Below are positions 42,442-53,394 of a DNA stretch of 64,000 nt, piece after piece. The stretch comes from Ancylostoma caninum (Eukaryota; Nematoda; Chromadorea; Rhabditida; Ancylostomatidae): assembly GCA_037903475.1 (NCBI GenBank), contig JBAJFG010000004.1:1983001-2047000 (forward strand), written 5' to 3'. Positions within the stretch are counted from its first letter, which is position 1; each line of letters begins with the position of its first letter. Below the pieces are notes generated by a model. The model was given only the letters and a program-made list of their open reading frames with translations, searched no databases and was not told the DNA's origin. The position numbers were made by a program, and so were the translations under genes.

Positions 42442-43361
42442 TTAGGTCGTCAAGTATGAAATGTCCGATTTTGGATGAGAAGATTTCGAGTTTTGTTTCT
42501 AAAGCAAGATGCAGTATAAGATATCCGAATATGCTCCTATACTGTCCCACAGCCTTGCCATCTTAACTGCAGCTTGATTGCGCCAATAGCTTGAAAACGT
42601 GAAAAGCTAGTAGCAATCAAGTGGCGAAGAGCGTTTCCAACATCATGTTGAAAATTGAACATTTTCTCCAGCAAGAAGTGAGTCAATCCCTGAAAGGAGT
42701 TGTGGTCACATAGAGCAAGGTTTGCCCAGTGCAGTGAGTGGCAGGTTAGTTCTCACCCCTGCTCTTGCCTTAAGCAGTGTGGATTTGTGAAAAATGGTCA
42801 AAAATTGGCACCCATTTTTGAGAGTCAAACTGGGAAAATTCGTTTACCGAACCACTTTTAATGGTCATATTGCCTTGAGTACCCGAATATTATAGGGTTA
42901 TAAAGGTCACACCTTGCTGCTTGTGCTGACTTAGTTTGACTCCTATCCGCTTCGGCTACGGCTTCCACCTCATCGATATCCAGGTTCATCATAAGGCTCA
43001 TTTTGGAGCTTTATGTCACCTGAGCGGAACTTCAACTTCCCAAGCAAGCGCTGTTCGGTGCATTTACTAGCCAAATGTCCCTTAACACTGCCCTGATGTT
43101 CCCAGCTTTCTCAGCTCTAATGGCTGGAAAATGGAGCTCATGTTCCGAAGTGACGATTTTTCGTCTTTGAGTAGTTCTACAAAAAATGCTTTCAAACAAG
43201 AATTCGAAAACTGATCAAAAACCCAGAAAGTGATTTTAAAAGGGAGAGGATGTACCTTCATAATGAAAATAAAGATGAGGAGAGATCTAGTAAATCTTCG
43301 AAGATAGGGACTGTCAAACTGATCGCTCATAAAATCAGACATTTCATACTTGACGACCTAA
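42442..43361. mobile_element. Decayed element with mariner-like inverted ends
   Basis: The left end reads TTAGGTCGTCAAGTATGAAA and the right end is its inverted match (ATTTCATACTTGACGACCTAA). The match continues through TGTC(C/T)GATTTT. A TA follows the right end at 43362-43363, but the left flank is AATG. The ends are similar in form to the complete mariner at 28504. No transposase can be read inside the 920 bp, so it is a decayed or non-autonomous relative inserted next to the Gypsy remnant. Confidence 0.55.
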
Positions 43362-43983
43362 TAGTTAAGACATTACTAGGGCTCATGACTGCGCAAGGAG
43401 GCCACACTTTTTTGGCTTGAAATTCGACATGAGCTAATTATAAAGCTCTGTCATCCTCCACTGTGGGTAGGCTGGCAGCAAGTGTGGATGGGGACCCCTT
43501 GATTGACCTCTACGAGTGGTAAGAAACGAGCAAATCATGAGCATCACCCATGATAATTAATGTTAAAATAAATCAAGACAAGACTTTGAAGAATCCCAAA
43601 AGTTACTACAAAAGAGCAAATAGTAACCCAAATGTAAAAAGGTGACCAAGAACCAAAAATCCATCTCCAAATAGCAAAAGATTGCGCGTTGGCGTGCAAA
43701 GACACGTCCCCTTCTACCTGACTACTTGATGGAAATGACCCAAAAATTTTAGCCTGATCTACTGTGGACCACAACTCTTATAATTTATGATCTTGAACTA
43801 ATTCCGAAAGATTAGTCAACACCAGATTTTGGAAAATCGTTAGAGGAAGGGACAGAAAAGAGGCATTAAAAGTATCCGCAAGATCTGATGTTTGAATGAC
43901 AGTTAAAGAAACTGGGCGAGCAGCACCAGAAAGAGAATCGAACTCAGGAAATTGATTATCAATCGCAAAATAGAATTTTCTTC
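43362..43983. other. No gene recognised
   Basis: Short frames only. Probably further remnants of the Gypsy element. Confidence 0.35.
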
Positions 43984-46955
43984 TTCCTAGCGTTTTTCCC
44001 GTTTCGTAGCGGGGTCCGCTTTGCTGATCCTTTGACGCCATATTGCCCTGTCGTGCGCCTGGTCGGGATGGATCCTAACCACCTTAAGGTCGGCGTGCAG
44101 AGTGTCAAGCCATCTTTGCTTAGGTCGTCCTTTCGGTCGCTTTCCTGGTACTTCTAAATTGAAGCCAATCCTACAGACTTTATCGCCATCAGCACGGACA
44201 ACGTGACCGAACCATCGCAGACGCGCCTCACGGAGCTTGTCGGCTATCGCAGTAACTCTAAATCGCTGCCGTATGTCCTGGTTGCAGAAGCGATCCAGCT
44301 GCGTAATGCCACCCATCCACCGCAGCATCCTCATTTCCATGACGTTGATTGGGCGCTCCATTTCCTTGGTGACAGGCCAACATTCGGCACCATAGAGCGC
44401 GACCGGGCGTAACTCTGTCCGGTAGATCTTCGACTTCAGGCGGTCTGGGATGCTCTTGTCGCACAGCACACCAGTCAGTGAGCGCCACTTCAGCCACGCA
44501 GCGTTAACGATCATCTCATGAGCGAGACTGCCGTCCAATGAGACCATTGAACCGAGGTATTTGAACGCAGTGGCTCTCGGGAGATTCATGCCATTAACTT
44601 CAATAGTGCCGGGCTCTTGTTCGTCAGTGGTCAGATACACGGTCTTCTTAATGTTGAGGCGAAGGCCAAACCGTGCCAGTCGGTCACTCCAAGCTTGCGT
44701 CTGCCGTTCAAGCTCACCCTTGTCTTCAGATGCTAGCATTACGTCGTCGGCATACAACAGCGTCCAAGGCACCTGTCTTTGGAGGTCCTTTGTGAGGGCA
44801 TCCATGGCAACGATGAAAAGGAGCGGAGAGAGAGCTGAGCCTTGGTGTACGCCAACGGTCATGGGGAACTCTGTCGTTGTGCCGGCTGCAGCCTGCACTT
44901 TACTTCTGTGATCGGCGTAAAGCATCTGCACCCATCTGAGAAGCTCCTCCGGAATGCCTTGAAGCCGCATTGCGTACCAGATTACTTCGTGCGAACGCCA
45001 TCGAAGGCCTCCTCCAGGTCGAGGAATGCTAGGTGCAGTGGCCGTTTCTTCTCACGATGCCTCTCGATTAGGAGACGGGCAGCATGGATGGCATCGGTAG
45101 TGCCGCATCCGGGTACAACCACACTGGTTCGGGGATAGTTGAACGATTTCACGAATCCGGCGATCAATGATACGCTCGAAGATCTTCATGGTATGCGACA
45201 ACAGACGGATTGGCCTATAGTTCGCGCAATCAGCCGGACTGCCCTTACCTTTCCAAATCGGGATGGTGATGCTTCGTTGCCAGTTCTCGGGCACCTTCTT
45301 CTCCGCTATGACCAAGTTGAAAAATTCAACCATTCAGCGGAGCTCCAACCCTGTGCCTTCCACACTTCCGCTGCCATATCATCTGGACCAGTCGCCTTGC
45401 CTAGCTTCATACATTTCAATGCAAACATGGTCTCTTCGATGGTGATCGGCTGTACCGGTCCGAAGGTGGGCTGGATTTCTGGAACAGAAGGATGCGCAAA
45501 TTCTTCCGTGGAAACTTTCTCAAAATAATCCCTCCAAGGTTGCGTCGCCATCTTGCGGTCCATGAGAAGATGGCCTCGTTCATCGTTAACGCCGCGAAAC
45601 TTCTCGACATCGTCTGCTTGGCGCTGACGCGACTTCGCAAGTCGGTAAATAAAGCGCTCACCTTCTTTTGAGTCCAACTTCTTACAGACTTCATCGTAAT
45701 GAGCCGCTTGCAGCAGCCATGGCCTTCTTCGCAGCCCTCTCCGCCTACCTGTAGTTGCTCCAGTTGCCTGCCGTTTTATTGTCAAGGAAGAGATGGTACA
45801 AACGCTTCTTTTCGCGGACTTTCGTTCTCACTTCCTCCGTGCAAAAACAAGTCTTTCTTTCGATCCCCCGTCGGTCTGGTTTGGTAGTGCCAAGTTCAGA
45901 ACGAACTGCTGTAAGGATATTATTGGTTGCCCTTTGCCATGTCTCATCTACGTTCGTGACAGGTGGCAACTTGATCTTGTAGATGACAGCTACTTGTCTC
46001 TCTCTTAGTCTCCACCACTTGATTCGAGCCGGTCCGCATCGCTCAATGCGCCTCTGATTTGGCGGAGTGATTTTCATCGTGCAGATTAGCGGTCGATGCT
46101 GGGACGTGACCGTCTCGTAAGGCACAACTTTTGCGTCCGTGACAAGCTTCTGGTCTCGATACCTCACGAGGACGTAATCGATCTGTGTTTTGTTGCCGCC
46201 ACTGTAGAAAGTAACAGGTTGGAATGTCGCTTTCCGAACTTCGTGTCCGCTATGACAAGATTGTGAGACTCGGCGTAGTCGAGTATACGCTCACCATCGT
46301 CGTTGCGCACCCCGTATCCGAAGCCACCGTGGCATCTGTAACCGTCTTTCGTCACTCCTACGTGGCCATTCAGGTCTCCCGCAATGATGATCGTGTCTTC
46401 TGGTGGTGCTGCTGTAGTCGTCTCACCAGTCAGTGACCAGAAGTCATCCTTGACCCGATCGGTGCATTCAGTCTGTGGGACATATGCCGAGAAGAAGTGA
46501 ATGCGCCATTCTTGTATGACGATAACAATCTTCATAAGACGGTCGTCGAAACGCTCTACGACTGCTATGGAATCCCTGAACCTTTCAGAGACAATGACCC
46601 CGACGCCGTTCCTTGTACCTAGACTGCCATTATAGACGATCTTGTAGCCGCATCCGATGTCCTTGAACTTGCTTCCTGACCATCTCGTTTCCTGCACAGC
46701 GCACAGATCGATCAGTCGGCGCTGTAGTGCTGCCGCCAGTTTATATGGGCGACCTATCAACGTGCCAACGTTCAAAGTCGCAATACGCGTATTGGCTACG
46801 CTGTGATCCTTAACGACTCGCCTGCTTGCCCCCCCCCCCCGATGCCGCCGTTCGCGAAGCATAGAGGACCCTCGCATATTATTGTCCAAACTCACCGGGC
46901 CCCGCGAGTGGAGCGTCGATTCCCGCGTACGCCGTAGCATTCTTCTCAAATCCAT
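43984..46955 (-). pseudogene. RTE-like element 2: endonuclease plus reverse transcriptase, frameshifted
   Basis: Minus-strand frames together give one endonuclease-RT polyprotein. Endonuclease, 46955-46205: TLNVGTLIGR, CAVQETRW, IIAGDLNGHVG and, after a frameshift, VTSQHRPLI. Linker, 46150-45740. RT, 45500-43990: GKATGPDDMAAEVWK, IPIWKGKGSPADCANYRPI, HLAFLDLEEAFDGV (motif A), GVHQGSALSPLLF (motif B), TLLYADDVMLAS (catalytic YADD), ATAFKYLGSMV, and the C-terminal LRWFGHVVRADGDKVCR and GRPKQRWLDTL, typical of the RTE/BovB-like clade. The frame is broken at about 46205, 45735, 45325, 45120 and 44980, each consistent with loss or gain of one or two bases, while all catalytic residues remain. Either the copy died recently by indels or some are sequencing errors. 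Confidence 0.92.
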
Positions 46956-47405
46956 TTGGCGTCATGATCCATGTGATTTGACATGGGGTGTTCGTCAGTC
47001 GGCCTGTGACTACTGCCTGTTGCCGGCATTCGATTGACGGGGAGAAGGAATTCCCCCGTGGACAAAGGACTTATTTGTTAGAGGCGGCCCCTACTCGCCT
47101 CTCATGCGTTTCCCAGTCGTTAGAGTGCGAGCTTTTGGCCAAATCTGCAGGATACAGCCTGCACAAAGCATTTGCACACACCCACGCGCGTGAGTGCATG
47201 TTCACACTCAAATGCCGGCCGCATTAAACGAATCCAGCACTGTCGAACTAAGGAGTCCATCCCCTAGATTTACCCGCGTCGCAGGGCAAGCGCATGGCTG
47301 CTTTTGGTCCGCGGTAAACCCCCTATCCGCCACCTGGGGTCGCGCCACGTAGCCTCGCAGCAAATCGGCTGGGATCCCTCGTAGGAGGGAGATCCGTGGA
47401 ATAAA
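46956..47405 (-). promoter_or_regulatory. 5' leader of RTE-like element 2
   Basis: Homologous to 11890-12456 in reverse orientation (see that entry). Blocks shared in the same order include CCTACGAGGGATCCCAGCC, GGCTACGTGGCGCGACCCC, GGTGGCGGATAGGGGG, GGGGATGGACTCC and CCACGGGGGAAT. The left edge of the homology, at about 47395-47405, probably marks the 5' end of the element. Confidence 0.7.
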
Positions 47406-47636
47406 GATGCGTGAATGCTAAGCAGATTTCGGCAAAGACTTTACTTAAGGCAAGCGGGGCTTCGTAAGCGATGAGATGAGCGACAGGGACTTCGTACCTA
47501 GGACTTGGACCTTGGTCGAATAATCATCCACTTCTTTGGAAATAATAGCAAAGAAGGGAGAATGAACCTTAGAATTTTTCTTTCATTAATTCTTTTAACT
47601 CTGAATGAAATAAGAGTAAAATATTTGTTTTAGAAA

Positions 47637-48360
47637 TTACACTTGAGAAAGTACCCAGCAGTACCTACAGCATCGTTGGTACTGAACGGATCCTGTTTAA
47701 ATTTCACAGTATGATTACGAATACTACTCCTACTCTTACTGTCGTAGGAAATTGGAATCAATTGATTTTGGCAAGAGTTTGAGTTATTATGCGAAAATTC
47801 TGCCAAAAGCACTGATTCCAGCGCTTACAAAGGGACAGGTTCTGCACGGATATTTCTGGAAACAGGCACATGACTGCAAATGGCAATGTACTATCTAACT
47901 CTGAAAGATAATTTGATTCAATTGATTTTGATAGGAATTACACCTGAAAAAGTGCCTTGCAGTACTCACAGCACTATTGGTACTGAACGGATCCTGCTCG
48001 TACTTTATAGTAAGATTACGAAAACGACTCTAGCGCCAACTCTGCCCACACCACTGCCAACACTCATAAAAGGACAGGTTCTGCACGGATCCGGCTGAAA
48101 ATGAGCATATAGCTGCACTGCACCTGGCAATGCTCTATCCAAGTCCGGAAAAGAATTGGATTCAATCTATTTTGGTTGGAGTTATAGGTGAAAAAGTACC
48201 TCGCAGTACCCACAGCACCGTTAGTACTGAATGGATCCTGTTCAAACTTTCTGGTGAGATTACGAGTACGACTCTACTTCCAACTGCCATTGGAAATTGG
48301 AATTATTTGATTTTGGAAGGAGATGTTGCTCAGAAATTCTCTGAACCCTAAATTTGCCCT
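47637..48360. repeat. Long-unit tandem repeat (about 240-300 bp)
   Basis: Three copies, with the landmark (A/G)GTACTGAA(C/T)GGATCCTG at 47678, 47979 and 48222, so spacings are 301 and 243 bp. Units share TTGATTTTGG-type ends, GGGACAGGTTCTGCACGGAT and ATTACGAxTACGACTC. The three open frames predicted on it are repeats of the same peptide and I do not call a gene. Confidence 0.75.
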
Positions 48361-48899
48361 AAAATTTAGGGTTCAGCACCGGTCCAGAGAATTTTCGTCA
48401 AGCAACTTTCTCTAAAATCAAATATTTCCAATTGTACTGAGGCGGTTAGCTAGAGGAGAGGCTGCTCGTTCCAGTGAGTAACGAAATTGCCTCGTTTATT
48501 CAGTTACAGCGAAAAAAAAAATGCTAAAAACGGTCTTCAACACCACTTGGACGCTATTTCTTCAAATAACTTCTTCCAAAATCAATTATTTCCCATTTTA
48601 ATCGCACTGTTATATTCAGGAAATAATACTCTATCAAAATAATGGCAGAAGCCTCCCAAATCTCCATCCCTTCTCAAATTTTAGGTGGAAATTTGAAAAT
48701 TATATGACAGTGCCAACGTGTTAACGTGCTCCACTGCCAGTGTACTTGTTAACACTTGTTAACTCGTGTGGACATGTCGATGTGCCTTGAAAACACGAAA
48801 CCAATTTTCTTTGCAAAAACTTGTTCTAACTTGTTTACAATGGGGGCTTCGTAGATTCTTGGCTAGGTCAAAGGGACTTCGTAATTTTTTCTACACGAG
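48361..48899. other. No gene; short inverted repeat at 48340-48395
   Basis: GAGAATTTTCG / AGAAATTCTCTGAACCCTAA and CCTAAAATTTAGGGTTCAG form a palindrome around 48350-48380. A run of short TGTTAAC repeats lies at 48715-48770. No gene. Confidence 0.4.
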
Positions 48900-49408
48900 C
48901 TAAGCTTGTGCCGAACTCTGGTCGCCACGTTCGTGTCAGGCGTGCAGGAAAAGCTTGGGAAACATGTTTTCGCCCGTTCCCGAGCCTAAGCAGAAAAATC
49001 GATAAGATCTATAAATCAATAAACCATACACTTTGGCGCAGAATAGTTGTAATGTTCGTGTTCAGCGAATGGAGGAACCGCAGTAAACTTATTCTCACTA
49101 TCCCCCGAGCAAACGTGGAAAAAAATCAATAAAATCAATAAATTGATAATTTGGAGGAGAATGTTGTCATTTCCGTGTTCAGTGTATCGAAAAACCCCAG
49201 TAGGGATGTCCATGCAAGAGAACAGCGAAAAATCAATAAAATCGATAAAGTCGATAAGCTAATCAATAGTCCTCAGCAAAACTAGCCTATAACCTCCGCC
49301 GGCCCATGACGGACCTATGCAAAATTTGGTTCGGATTGGTTCATCCTCCGCGATATCTATTTACTTCATACATACAACCTTACAAACTTTCTTATTTATA
49401 TATACAGA
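48900..49408 (-). mobile_element. Helitron-like relative of 19384-20102
   Basis: On the minus strand the copy begins TCTGTATATATAAATAAG (preceded by A, fitting a Helitron 5' TC end at 49408). It continues GAACCAATCCGAACCAAAT, then GGAGGTTATAGGCTA and two or more 117-bp units (CACTGAACACGGAAATGACA, ACTGGGGTTTTTCGATA, ATCGATTTTATTGATTTTTC). The hairpin/CTRR 3' end is not visible. It is in the opposite orientation to the copy at 19 kb. Confidence 0.6.
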
Positions 49409-49447
49409 TTTTGAATGAATAAATCAGCTGGCCGCCTAAGAGTTATA

Positions 49448-51045
49448 TTGGGTTGTTTGAGAAGTAATTGGGATTTTTAAGCGTTGCAAAAAATTATTCT
49501 CTCATAATGATAGGACTTTAATCAATGCTATACTTTCTATTTTGTTTGATTACCTGTTGCCATCTTTCTGGTAATTTCATAATTCCTCTCTGATGGAACT
49601 GCTGGTCTTTTTCAGCAAAAAAACTAGGCTGCATAACATTTGATATCGTCATCTTCAGTAAAGGTTTTCTTATTCATGTAGTACGTCTTAACTGGTAATC
49701 GGATGGCACAAAACCAGGGCTATATTGTGTATGCAACATCAATTCCCAACCAAGCTCCAGTATTTTTTGCCTAGTCATCAAAGTATGGGGCCTAGCATTG
49801 CCTTAGTGGAGCACTACTCTTTTGGGACACAAAGGTGTGATACATGCTGAGGTGCTTCCAATGAACCAGAATGTTAATTCGGACCTCTAGTGTCGACAAC
49901 TGATGAAATCAGCTGAATTCTATCTTTAAAAAAACAATCAGCATTAGCGAGTCGCAAACGACTAGTGATCCACCTAGACAACGCTAGACAGCCTACATCT
50001 TTGGCTACTCGGCAAAAATTACTGGAGCTTGGTTGCGAACTGATGTTGCATTCACCATATAGCCCTGATCTTGTGCCATCCTTCCATCTTGCCAAGTATT
50101 ACCTCTGTTACAGACTCGGGATTTCACTATGATCATAAGCTTGATTTCACCTCACATTACTCAACTATGTGTAGCAATGCACACACGCGTACATTCCAAA
50201 TATTCAAGGCTCTTTCTACTACTGATCAAAATCTGCTTTTACAAGCTTACAAAATGTACGTTCGTCCTCTAATGGAGTGTGGATCTACTGTATTCAACCC
50301 GTGTAAGAAAAAGGATATTGCAAAATTTGAAAGAGTACGAAATAACTTCACTAGGAAGTTACTCATTAGGAAAGGAAGTTTTTCTTACTCGAACATCCCT
50401 TGTGCAACAATGAGAAATCGTTATCTTGATATTCCCTCTCTTGAATCTAGACGACGACTCTTCAATGTTCGCATGATTTATAAGATACTACATGAATAGC
50501 ATATTGACAAAGCTATATGAGCTTCACAGTACGAGCGGGAGCGGCACGGCATATCTATCTCCGAGCAAGAATTCTCGTGCTCTATGCTCTCTTGCTGCCT
50601 TCAAAAGATTTGCCAGTACCAGTATAACTACCTATTAACAGATGAATGGTGCAGTTTTAGCTCGTTATTACAGTGATGAAATGTTCACGCTAATCTCTAC
50701 TCATATGTATTGACTATAATCCTTTTTAACGTCTGTCTTAAACAGCGTAATAAATGTATGTATGCATTTGACTATATTTGACTACTAATTATTTTAATCG
50801 TTGTAGCACGAGTTGAATGGGAAAAGTTCCACCGAAAATGAGGATATCAAATCTTATGTGGTCCAGTTTTTTTTCGCTAAAATGTTAGGAAATCTAAGAT
50901 GGAAGAATCATGAAATTACCAGAAAGATGGCAAAAGGTAACCGAACAAAATAGAAAATACATATATCATTAATGTTCTTTCATTGTGAAAGAATAAGATT
51001 TTTGTGCAACGGTTAAAAATTCCAGTTACTTTCCGAACAACCCAA
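49448..51045. mobile_element. Palindromic mariner: two inverted 3' halves
   Basis: Ends read TTGGGTTGTTTGAGAAGTAA (left) and, inverted, TTGGGTTGTTCGGAAAGTAA (right), with TA at 49446-49447 and 51046-51047. Both halves encode the same C-terminal transposase part, pointing outward. Minus strand 49880-49520: TRQKILELGWELMLH, SPGFVPSDYQ and EITRKMATGNQTK. Plus strand 49990-50085: TRQKLLELGCELMLH and SPYSPDLVPSFHLA, continuing after an insertion at about 50810 with LNGKSSTENEDIKSYVVQFF. The centre of the palindrome is near 49870. No N-terminal DNA-binding half is present in either arm, and both are full of stops. Confidence 0.8.
50088..50808 (+). mobile_element. CR1/jockey-like LINE 3' end inside the mariner
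   Basis: A 5'-truncated non-LTR retrotransposon. The frame 50071-50490 encodes the region after the RT palm: LDFTSHYSTMCSNAHTRTFQ, LLLQAYKMYVRPLMECGSTV (family YVRPLLEY..P.W), and RYLDIPSLESRRRLFNVRMI. It ends at 50808 with short repeats of (C)ATTTGACTATATTTGACTA, resembling the short 3' tail repeats of CR1-type elements. It splits the right arm of the mariner between FHLA and LNGK. 5' truncation is normal for LINE insertions. Confidence 0.75.
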
Positions 51046-52068
51046 TAGTATTTTGGAAAAAAGACCGAGCCCGACTATCTCTCCTTCCAGTACCCATGAT
51101 CTTGTAGATGCAAGCGAGAAACTGAGCAATGCTTCTTGCTTGCTTCCAGTTTCCTGAAAATTTTCCGTAAACAAAGTTTGCCCACTCAAACAAAAGCTGT
51201 CGTAGGCGTTGAGAGACAAACACCTTTTACATTCTAAACGCCAGCATTTTTGCTTGTAAGTGAAGCAGTGACTGATGGTTGACACATTCCCTGTTGCTTG
51301 CGTCACGCCAGAGTTCGGTACCACTTTATTGCCACATGACTACAAAACAATGTACGAGAGCTGCTGACGTGATGTAGGCGTTTATTTTCTAGAACTCACT
51401 CTCGATCATTGGTTCTCGTGCTGTTCACAGTGTTGTAGTGTTCTTTGTGTTTGTAACCCGTCAGCAGCGTACGTGCCATCATCTGCATGACGTCGGCGCT
51501 GTTTTCTACGGCTGTTTACATTGTCGCTGGGAGTTTTACACTAGCGAGTCCAAACAATCATATTCAGTTGGAGTGTTGTGGAAACTACCATCCCGATGCA
51601 CTTTCTGAGTCCTTGATTCCGTGCAAATTCGCGGTGTAAAAGAAAGCAATAATGTTCATAAGGAATGCACCGATAACGGAAAAACAACCGAGCAATGTTG
51701 AAAATAAGACGGAACATTGTATTAGATCTACTTATCCTAGCTAAGAACATTATCGTTGAGAGCGAAATTCTCTGGGAACCTCCAAATTTACGTATGGACT
51801 CACAAGTCGCCGTCGTTTTCTTCGTTTTTGTTTTCAGTCTCGCCTATTACCTTATTGATTTTTCATTTATTATTTCATTAGTTCTTATCTATTTACTATA
51901 TTTAGGTCGAAGCCCCCAGTTGGTCTGAATAGAGTATAAATTTCAAAGAAATTATTTATATAAAGGTCGAATGGCAGGCGCTTTCGAAATTTGGGTGAAG
52001 TGTGAAGTTGCACGAGTCGGTCGCCACACTCCAAGTGGAATGTCTCACAGTGACCCAGTCACAGCCGC
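51046..52068. other. No gene recognised
   Basis: Frames at 51013-51324 minus and 51695-51928 plus are short and without domain signal. The second is hydrophobic at its end. Nothing else seen. Confidence 0.35.
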
Positions 52069-52478
52069 TTAAAGGCAGAGGCCCACCTCATTTTAGTGAT
52101 TGAATTGACAGCAGATTCTGCATCTGCTCGACATGCTGACTCCAGCGGCATACATAAATTATCTCAAAACGGTCTTTAAATCCATCTTTAGTAACAGTTT
52201 GCTAGACCAAATTGACGTGCGAAGCAGTTGATCTTATCGATTGGACACATCAAGACAAGTTGGCCAACGTTGCTACCGCAGCGGGTAGCCAACACAGCTT
52301 GGAGCGGCCTCGTGGCCCCAAAAATGTAGCCACTTTGACCCTTTCGGAGGCATAAAAGCGACGTGGCTTTCGTCGCTTTTATGCCTCTTGATGCACATTA
52401 CTGCGACCAACATGGAGAGAAGCTCTAGGATATGTTAATACCACCAACACGCGGAACGAGGTGGGCCTCCACCTTTAA
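52069..52478. repeat. MITE with TTAAAGGCAGAGGCCCACCT ends
   Basis: Ends TTAAAGGCAGAGGCCCACCT (52069) and inverted AGGTGGGCCTCCACCTTTAA (ending 52478). The interior holds a near-perfect hairpin at 52347-52387 (GAGGCATAAAAGCGACG ... CGTCGCTTTTATGCCTC). The outermost TTAAAGGCAG is shared with MITE family 1, which suggests a common transposase. Confidence 0.8.
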
Positions 52479-53039
52479 GCAGCAGTGATTCTGATGCTCA
52501 TTAATTATCAGAAGCTTATATTGCTGCGACATCGGCGATGCTCCACCCAGAATCAACAGCCATCAAAATCTGTTCGATTGAAAGAAAAAACAAAGATTTT
52601 TCACATACCAAATCATCAGATACTTACGTTTTAGACACTGCGGATATCTATTGATGAGTGTTTAGAGGAAGGATGCTGGCACGTACTGGGTTCTTTCCTT
52701 GCTACAAGTATAACATGCGAACCATCCCTGTTGTGACAACCAATAATTGTTATTCCGCAGTGAATCCTGATTACCTACGAGTCTTAGGACCTCCAAACTA
52801 AAGAACCATAAAAAGTTGAAGATCCGAACGTCACTTCTGGAATAGAAATTTAGGTGCCCAGAAAGTTTATGTGCAGGATTATTCGACGTTGAAATGGGAA
52901 CAGAATTGTAACAACTATTTCAAGGACACCTCTCCGCTCTAAAAAAACCCTTTCAGTGTTGAAATGTGCGTCGCAAAGATAACGGCGGCAAGTGTAAGCA
53001 ACCTTTGTGCCTTGTGTCCAATATGCATAGATAGACGAA
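52479..53039. other. No gene recognised
   Basis: Unremarkable AT-rich sequence. It may include the extreme 3' end of the Penelope-like element. Confidence 0.35.
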
Positions 53040-53102
53040 TTGGTCATGTGTGAAAAGTAATTTGTTTTTTGATTAATAATTCTTGGCTTATTGAGGAGCT
53101 CC

Positions 53103-53160
53103 GTTCACAGTTTATTCCGGTTAGCTTTCGGCAATTAATGCCTTCGTCAGACCTTAATTT
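53103..53160 (-). ncRNA. Hammerhead-ribozyme-core-like motif
   Basis: On the minus strand, CTGACGA (53150-53144), one A, a 4-bp stem GGCA/TGCC with loop TTAAT (53142-53130), and GAAA (53129-53126) reproduce the conserved CUGANGA-stem II-GAAA core of hammerhead ribozymes. AGCT after GAAA can pair with AGCT 22 nt further on, which is followed by C and could serve as a cleavage site. Stem I pairs poorly and the first base of stem II is an unpaired A, so activity is doubtful. Penelope-like elements are known to carry minimal hammerheads in their terminal repeats, and this lies just downstream of one. Confidence 0.45.
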
Positions 53161-53394
53161 CATACAATACAACATCATCGGCATGCATACAAACACAAGA
53201 AAATTGACAACGGTACCGTGTGGTGAGACGAGAAAAGATGACCCTAGTGCCAACACAGTGACGTTAACCTCTACAAGAGAACTTATTGTAACTGAAGGAG
53301 TTGACTACAAAGAAGGAACGGGGCCTCACCCCTCTCTGGTGGTAGTAGAGTGGGTGTTACTGGGACCAGGACGCGAGTGAGCCAAGCAATCTAA

